DNA of 47,567 bases from Actinomortierella ambigua. Taxonomy: Eukaryota; Mortierellomycota; Mortierellomycetes; Mortierellales; Mortierellaceae. Positions 42,558-47,567 of the stretch are shown in pieces. The first letter of the stretch is position 1. Each line of letters opens with the position of its first letter. Both the position numbers and the translations under genes were made by a program. The DNA lies in the NCBI GenBank assembly GCA_016098155.1, contig JAAAJB010000255.1:1-47567 (forward strand), given 5' to 3'. The notes under the pieces were generated by a model that was not told where the DNA came from, did not search any database, and was given only the letters and a program-made list of their open reading frames with translations.

Positions 42558-43282
42558 GGGGGGGGGGGCTTTTGAAAAGTTTTGCGACCAGGAGAGGGTG
42601 GGTTGACTGTGGAGAACGAGAGGGGAGAATCGCCAGAGTTGGTGGTGGTGGTGGTGGTGGTGGTGGTGGTGGTGGTGAGAGAGCGAGAGTGGGACGGAGA
42701 GAGAGGAGAGAGGAGAGGGAGATAGGAGAGAGAGAATATGTGAGTGAGTGAGAGGTCGGTTGGTAGAGTATGAAAGAGCCGTTGCCGATGGGGAGTGAAA
42801 ATCGACGAATCAAGGGGGGTGAGAAGTTCAGGGACGGGGAGGAGGCAAAGAGACTCAGGTGCAGCTGAGATGTGGAGAATGAAAGAACGAAATGGCCGAA
42901 AAAAAATTGAATGCGCCCTCGCTTTGTCCCGCTGAACCCGCGAGACGCTCGAATGGAGGGATGGGGGGATGAGAAGAACGATGTAGAGATGAAAGGAACT
43001 GAATGGCGAAGAAGCGGTTTTTCCGAGGGTGGAGGGTTCGGCCTTTCCCATGCTCTTTGATATAGATGGACCCGCTAAAGTACTCTTTATTTTGAAGCAC
43101 GAGACAGTGCCTGGACCATGATGTGGGGCGGGTGCAAAATACAAAAAGTTGTGCAAAACCCCGCGCGTGAAAGTCCATTTTCGCTCGGTGAAATCGAGAG
43201 TGGTCTTGGCAAGCAAGTGCACGAGTTGGCAGATCGTTATGGGAACACGAGTGAAATGTGAAACGACAGAGCTCCTCTATGT
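42558..43282. other. Upstream region of the 7TM gene
   Basis: Pyrimidine-rich on the minus strand with a (GGT)n microsatellite at 42641-42677 (CCA repeats in the transcript). A minus frame open for 222 codons (43222-42557) overlaps the gene start but is Ser/Pro/Thr low-complexity and includes the repeat; read as leader, not as a gene. Confidence 0.5.
42641..42677. repeat. (GGT)n microsatellite
   Basis: Twelve GGT units in a row, 84 to 120 bp upstream of the 7TM start codon. Confidence 0.9.
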
Positions 43283-43480
43283 TCAAACCATTGAATATCT
43301 CCTCTTCCCCCCCCCCCCAACAATTGTGAGGCACAGCAAAACAATGCTTTCACCTCCTCCCACGCCACTCAGTGGCCATCCGAACACCTGAAAGCATGCG
43401 CCACTGGAGGCTTGATCCTGCCCCTCAACCTTTATCATTCCCAAGATAGCGATGAAATAGGCAAAATATGAAGCTTTCAT
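43283..43480 (-). CDS. Possible first exon of a small secreted protein
   Basis: Begins MKASYFAYFIAILGMIKVEG, a good signal-peptide shape (short charge, hydrophobic core, then QDQASSGACF). A GTGTTC donor follows TTTCAG at about 43388, but no downstream exon could be joined convincingly; one acceptor at about 43271 would enter a low-complexity frame. No family recognised. May be a chance frame. Confidence 0.25.
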   Translation of the reverse strand: MKASYFAYFIAILGMIKVEGQDQASSGACFQVFGWPLSGVGGGESIVLLCLTIVGGGGKRRYSMV

Positions 43481-46400
43481 TGCCAGTCAAAAAGGAAGGT
43501 ATGGCAATCGGTTGACATGCATGATCCATGCGCTGGTTTCTCGGGTCGTGGAATCACTCTCTAAAGACGAATACACCATCTGCTTCGAGACTTTGATGTC
43601 CAAGAGCCTTAACTCCGTCTTCGGTCATCATTCGAGTTCTTCGCTCTCTCTCAAACGATGTTGTGCATGAGACTCACCTTGCCAGTAACGTGGGAACGCG
43701 ACTGTGGATTTTGATATTGAGGATGTGTCAGCAATTGAAGGGCGAACTATTTTTTTTTATCAGCACGGTTGCGCAAAGTAAAATAAAAAATAGGGGCCAG
43801 TCCCTGTTTCCTGTTTGTGAGAGTTGTTGAGTGGGGATGAAAGTGAAAGGGGACGTTTGTGTTTACACACGACGGGCTACTCGTTGCACATGAGTGCGTA
43901 TTTGTGGAGGGGAGGGTGGGCGTGAAAATGCCGGCTGCCAGAAGATCAAAAGTGGACAATGTGGGAGCGATTCGTTGTGAAGTAGCCAGGGTGGAAAGGA
44001 GAGGAAGAGAGAGAAAAAGAGGAATGCTTTGAGCAAGGTGACAATGACAGTCAGCTCTGCGGGGAATCAACAAGAGTAAGAGAGAGAGAGAGAGAGCAGC
44101 AGCAGCAGCAGATGCAAAGGAAACTCCATCCTTGCAGCAAGGATACATATTGTCTTAGGTGCATGCATGTGTGTTGCCAACGTTGGCAAAAAGGCGCACC
44201 AGAAACAGGCGATACTTTTTCTCTACTCTAACTGCTCTGTTTTTTTTCTCTCTTTCGCTTCAGCTACCAGGATCAATATACCTCGCGAGCGAATCGCAAG
44301 ACTCGACCTTTTCACTAGCGCCTCTTTGAGCTTCCCGTTGTTTGGACACCGATCGCATCGCTAGAGAGGACGGTAAGGAATTGGAGGGGATTTTGACACG
44401 CTCGCGTGCAAAGTAAACCGACCGAAGTGATTGCCCCTTGACGATGTTTTACTGCCCTTGCACGATAGTCAACTCCATGGCATGAGCGAGCCGTGACCAA
44501 GGGTGTGGAGAAGAGGGTGGGAGTGAGGTGAGATGACTTTGAAAGTGCGCGACTGAACCGACAGGTACACAACTGGGAGTACCCTCCCCGTCCTTAAGCC
44601 AGTCGTCAACAAGCTCAGCAGCTCACTTGGGTAGAGAACAAGAGTACATTGCACCCCCTTGTCAATTTTCCCATTGGCTCCGCCAACCGCCGTTGTGTCC
44701 ATAATCTTCAGAGTCCCCTCTCATGATATATTGTGCATTGTATCCAATATGGGCTTTGTGTGTGGACATTCACCCTCTTCCACTCCCTAACCTATCCATT
44801 TCTCTTTTGTGGTATCTAGTTCTTTGTCACCCTCTGTAATTGAAAAGCTCACCAGTCGTGTTTGCTACTAAGAAACTAAGCCAGATGACCTTGACCTTTT
44901 TGGACCCTGACTGCCCCAATGCAATGCCAGGGAAATCCTCACACATTTTGACGAGCAGACAAGCCTATTCGATCCAGCAGCAAGAAGCTAACACGCCAAA
45001 AATAGGCAGCAAGCTCCTTCATGTTGCACAAACCATGCGCTAAAGGGAATTTGTTGTCCTATGTCGAGTAAAATGGGACAGTAACGGGAATAGGGGAGGG
45101 TGAGGCAGTCGTGCACTTGCATTGGGTGGATACGAGGTCACTCACCAACCATCTCCTCTGCGCATGGTGCACGAACGACTTTGTACGTACTAAATGCATG
45201 TAGCTCAGCGCCCGTCTCTCTTTCTGCAGGAAAGCAAAGAAAGGAGACAGGCTGCACTGTGGATAGATTGTCCCTCCTACGTGTATGTAGCCTGACAGCT
45301 CAGTGTTTGTGCTACCCTTTCTAAAAGTGATGCTGCAGACACTACTCACGCGGACAGTACTCACCAGTCAGTGCACAAATAGTGAGGGAATTAACCCCAT
45401 TCAGGTCAAGCGGACAATGCGTGTGCCTCCTTTTTCTCCATATTTGAGAAGGAGATATGCAGTAGGGCGACAAAGAGGTGTCCTTTGGGGAATGTGTATA
45501 TGGGTGTTTTCGAGGCCCATCAACTTATACACACCCCAGTAAGGTTTAGATTAGTGCCAGAGCCAAAAGAGTCTTTAGTATCATTCCATTTTCAGCGACC
45601 GCTTGATGGTCGTGTTGGATGCATAGAGTCGCTCCAGAACCAATGTCGAAATTGAAGACTCCAGATCAAGGAATGTCGCTCTATTTCTCTATACCGTTTT
45701 CGAGCATCACTACCTGCGGAGTTTGCTTATAGAAGCCCCACTACTGGCATGCATTCACTTCCCGTCGTCCTTTGCCGAGGTACCAAGAGAGAGAGAGAGA
45801 ACGTCGTGAGCCTGTGTGGGGTTGTGTCGACTTTCCAAGTAAAAGAGGTCCTTTGCCCTCCTCAGCCCAGCATATGTGTAACAATGAACGACGGAGTTCA
45901 ATTGTTAGATGTGCGTGGTCTCGCGACCCTTTCGTCCTTTCTCAAGCAGTCGAGCCTCAGGTACCTTCATTCCATCCCACGACTACATAAGCCTTGGTAC
46001 ATGATGAAAAAAAGAACAACAGACAACACCGGCATTGCAAGGATACATACCTCAGCACTTTCTTCCTTACTGAACGGGACTTTTGATGCACTAATGTTGA
46101 GGTGGTTGAGGTAATCGAAACGACATAGGCAAGCGCCTTCATATGTCTTGTCACCTCACCAAAGCAAGGCAACCAAGGGGTCCTCACACTTCTTAAAGGC
46201 AGCATAACGAATTCTTTACCGTCTGTTTGAATGGGCGAGAGAATTGCAAAAGTCACTGCTCAATATCCATTGCACACGTACTGAGCTGGTCAATGAACCG
46301 GTATCGGTATTCGCTGGAGAACGACAGCGCCTAGAACATCATCTCGCCTATATCATATCGGAGAGCGGTTGGCGACGTAGTCTGGTTTTTACGAATGCCT

Positions 46401-47490
46401 CTCCACTGAGCAAGAGGTTTCACAGTCTCATGCTGCGTGTTGACAAGGAATTCAATGTTGCGTTATCTGAAAGTGGTTTTGAGAGAGAGAGAAAGAGAGA
46501 GAGAGTATATAGCGACGTTCAAGAGCGGAGCAGGGCTCGCTAATCGACGTAGCCAAAGAAGTCAGGACAATGTCCGACCTTGTGAACCATCCATGCAAGT
46601 TCAGCTTAGAGAAGTACATACCGAGGCTGAAATAAAAAGTGCGGAATGTTCGCTTGATCGGTAGCTTTCTTATCTTAGATTAAAACGAGCTGGCATGGGG
46701 CAGATCAGAACCGTCTGACGCGCTAAGTTGCATTCTTGTAGAACGGCTCGGGAAGGTCACCAGCTATTCTTCAAAGCACGAAAGGCAACGTGTGTACATG
46801 TTCGCGATAGTACTTTCTCTCAGTCCCTAAGAGCTACATATACGATATTAGTATCAAAATAGCCGCCCAGCGCCATACCCGCTCTACTCGACTTGGGGAC
46901 GCAAGATGGCTCTGACGGCAACCAATCCAAGCTTTGATAAGTCACTTCTGGGGCTAGACTCGGTGCCAGCCCAGCTCCACAAGTACCTGTACTTGAATCT
47001 GTGCTTGTTCCCTTTGCCTGCTAGACTGACCAAGCCACCACCACTCTGCCTACTTCGACCGTTGGAACTTTCAAGTGCGGATTACGGTGTATAAGTTAGC
47101 GCGACGGGTTTACCAGAGTGGCCACAACCTACGATATGAAATCTTGGCTCTCAGTGGGGTGTTCGTGTCTCAACACCCAGCCTGGAAGATGTGCTGCTCG
47201 CTCGTCCCTCTCCTTTGCCCCGATTCCCCACCAGCCTAGTGCTCTAAAAGATTCTGATCTCTCAACCAGAAGAGATATGAACTGCAATGTCGAATTGCGG
47301 TGTTCCATGCCCCATAGGACTATTCCGCTACTACTCGCGGCTACTAGACCCCTGCAAGGGGGGCCCAACGAACTCTCCATCAGTGGCCTACACTCGCTCT
47401 CCGACATGTAGCAGCAGCCAGTGACTGCTTTGAAAGGGTAACAGGAAACATTGTGCCTTTTTTTTTTCTTTCATTCTTTGGGTTGCACCC
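43481..47490. other. Gene-poor 4 kb with fragmentary open frames
   Basis: No recognisable gene. Exon-like pieces: minus 45680-45581 (ATFLDLESSISTLVLERL... to a stop), plus 45884-46114 (MNDGVQLLDVRGLATLSSFL), plus 46244-46543, and plus 47030-47243 (WNFQVRITVYKLARRVY). They lie on different strands and could be relics of genes or of a mobile element, or chance. AG microsatellites at 44079-44096, 45786-45800 and 46480-46505. No terminal repeats, tRNA or RNA gene seen. Confidence 0.35.
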
Positions 47491-47514
47491 TTTCTCTCTC
47501 TCTCTCTCTCTCTG

Positions 47515-47567
<53 letters not shown>
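47491..47567. repeat. (CT)n microsatellite at the window edge
   Basis: More than 30 CT units with one GC interruption, running to the end of the window; true length unknown. Confidence 0.95.

Noticed and set aside
42554..43222. 222-codon minus frame above the 7TM gene
   Set aside because: Ser/Pro/Thr low complexity including a poly-Thr read from the GGT repeat; overlaps the start codon region of the 7TM gene and looks like a leader.
1..47567. tRNA, rRNA, CRISPR or prokaryotic operon signals
   Set aside because: Looked for B-box-like GGTTCGANNCC and repeat-spacer patterns by eye; matches were only inside coding exons or lacked the rest of the structure.

Overview
This is nuclear DNA of a filamentous fungus. 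Protein-coding genes are split by many short GT-AG introns, with a few GC-AG ones. The introns carry long poly(A)/poly(T) runs and TNCTAAC-like branch points. Proteins have long Gln/Asn/Ser/Pro-rich segments. The gene set (ELMO-domain Arf-GAP, Mx-like dynamin, TMEM164 homologue, NatB catalytic subunit, Yju2, Mtr10, Yif1) and the intron style suggest an early-diverging fungus, most likely Mortierellomycota; that placement is inference. I found no rRNA, tRNA, CRISPR array or complete mobile element.

Layout, left to right: NAD kinase (-, 123 to about 2383 or beyond, with an apparent N-terminal PB1-like segment); TMEM164-like membrane protein (+, 3301-4782); intronless dynamin/Mx-like GTPase (+, 5128-7023); a 1.3-kb gap holding an imperfect foldback palindrome (7562-7943); PIF1 helicase (+, 8332-12126); an eight-exon ELMO-domain protein (-, 12346-15556); NatB catalytic subunit Naa20/Nat3 (-, 16465-17493, with a GC-AG intron); two adjacent thioredoxin-fold proteins that lack the CxxC pair (+, 18491-18826 and 19044-19439); Mtr10/transportin-3 type karyopherin (-, 19813-23782), divergent from Yju2 splicing factor (+, 24265-25275); Yif1 (-, 25572-27534); 6-phosphogluconate dehydrogenase (-, 27936-30499); a gene-poor 1.7-kb gap; a C2H2 factor (-, 32238-34064); a small spliced gene for about 71 aa (-, 35614-35963); a second C2H2 factor with the same finger layout (-, 36362-37609); and a seven-helix receptor-like protein with a 420-residue tail (-, 39552-42557). 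The last 5 kb has no gene I can recognise and ends in a (CT)n microsatellite.

The genes are independent housekeeping or regulatory units, not a cluster. NAD kinase and 6-phosphogluconate dehydrogenase both serve NADPH supply but lie 27 kb apart. The two thioredoxin-like genes are probably a local duplication, and the two zinc-finger genes possibly are. I assembled spliced models by hand from splice sites and codon phase. In every multi-exon model whose start I could place, the exon lengths sum to a multiple of three. The 5' end of the NAD kinase gene is the main unresolved point.
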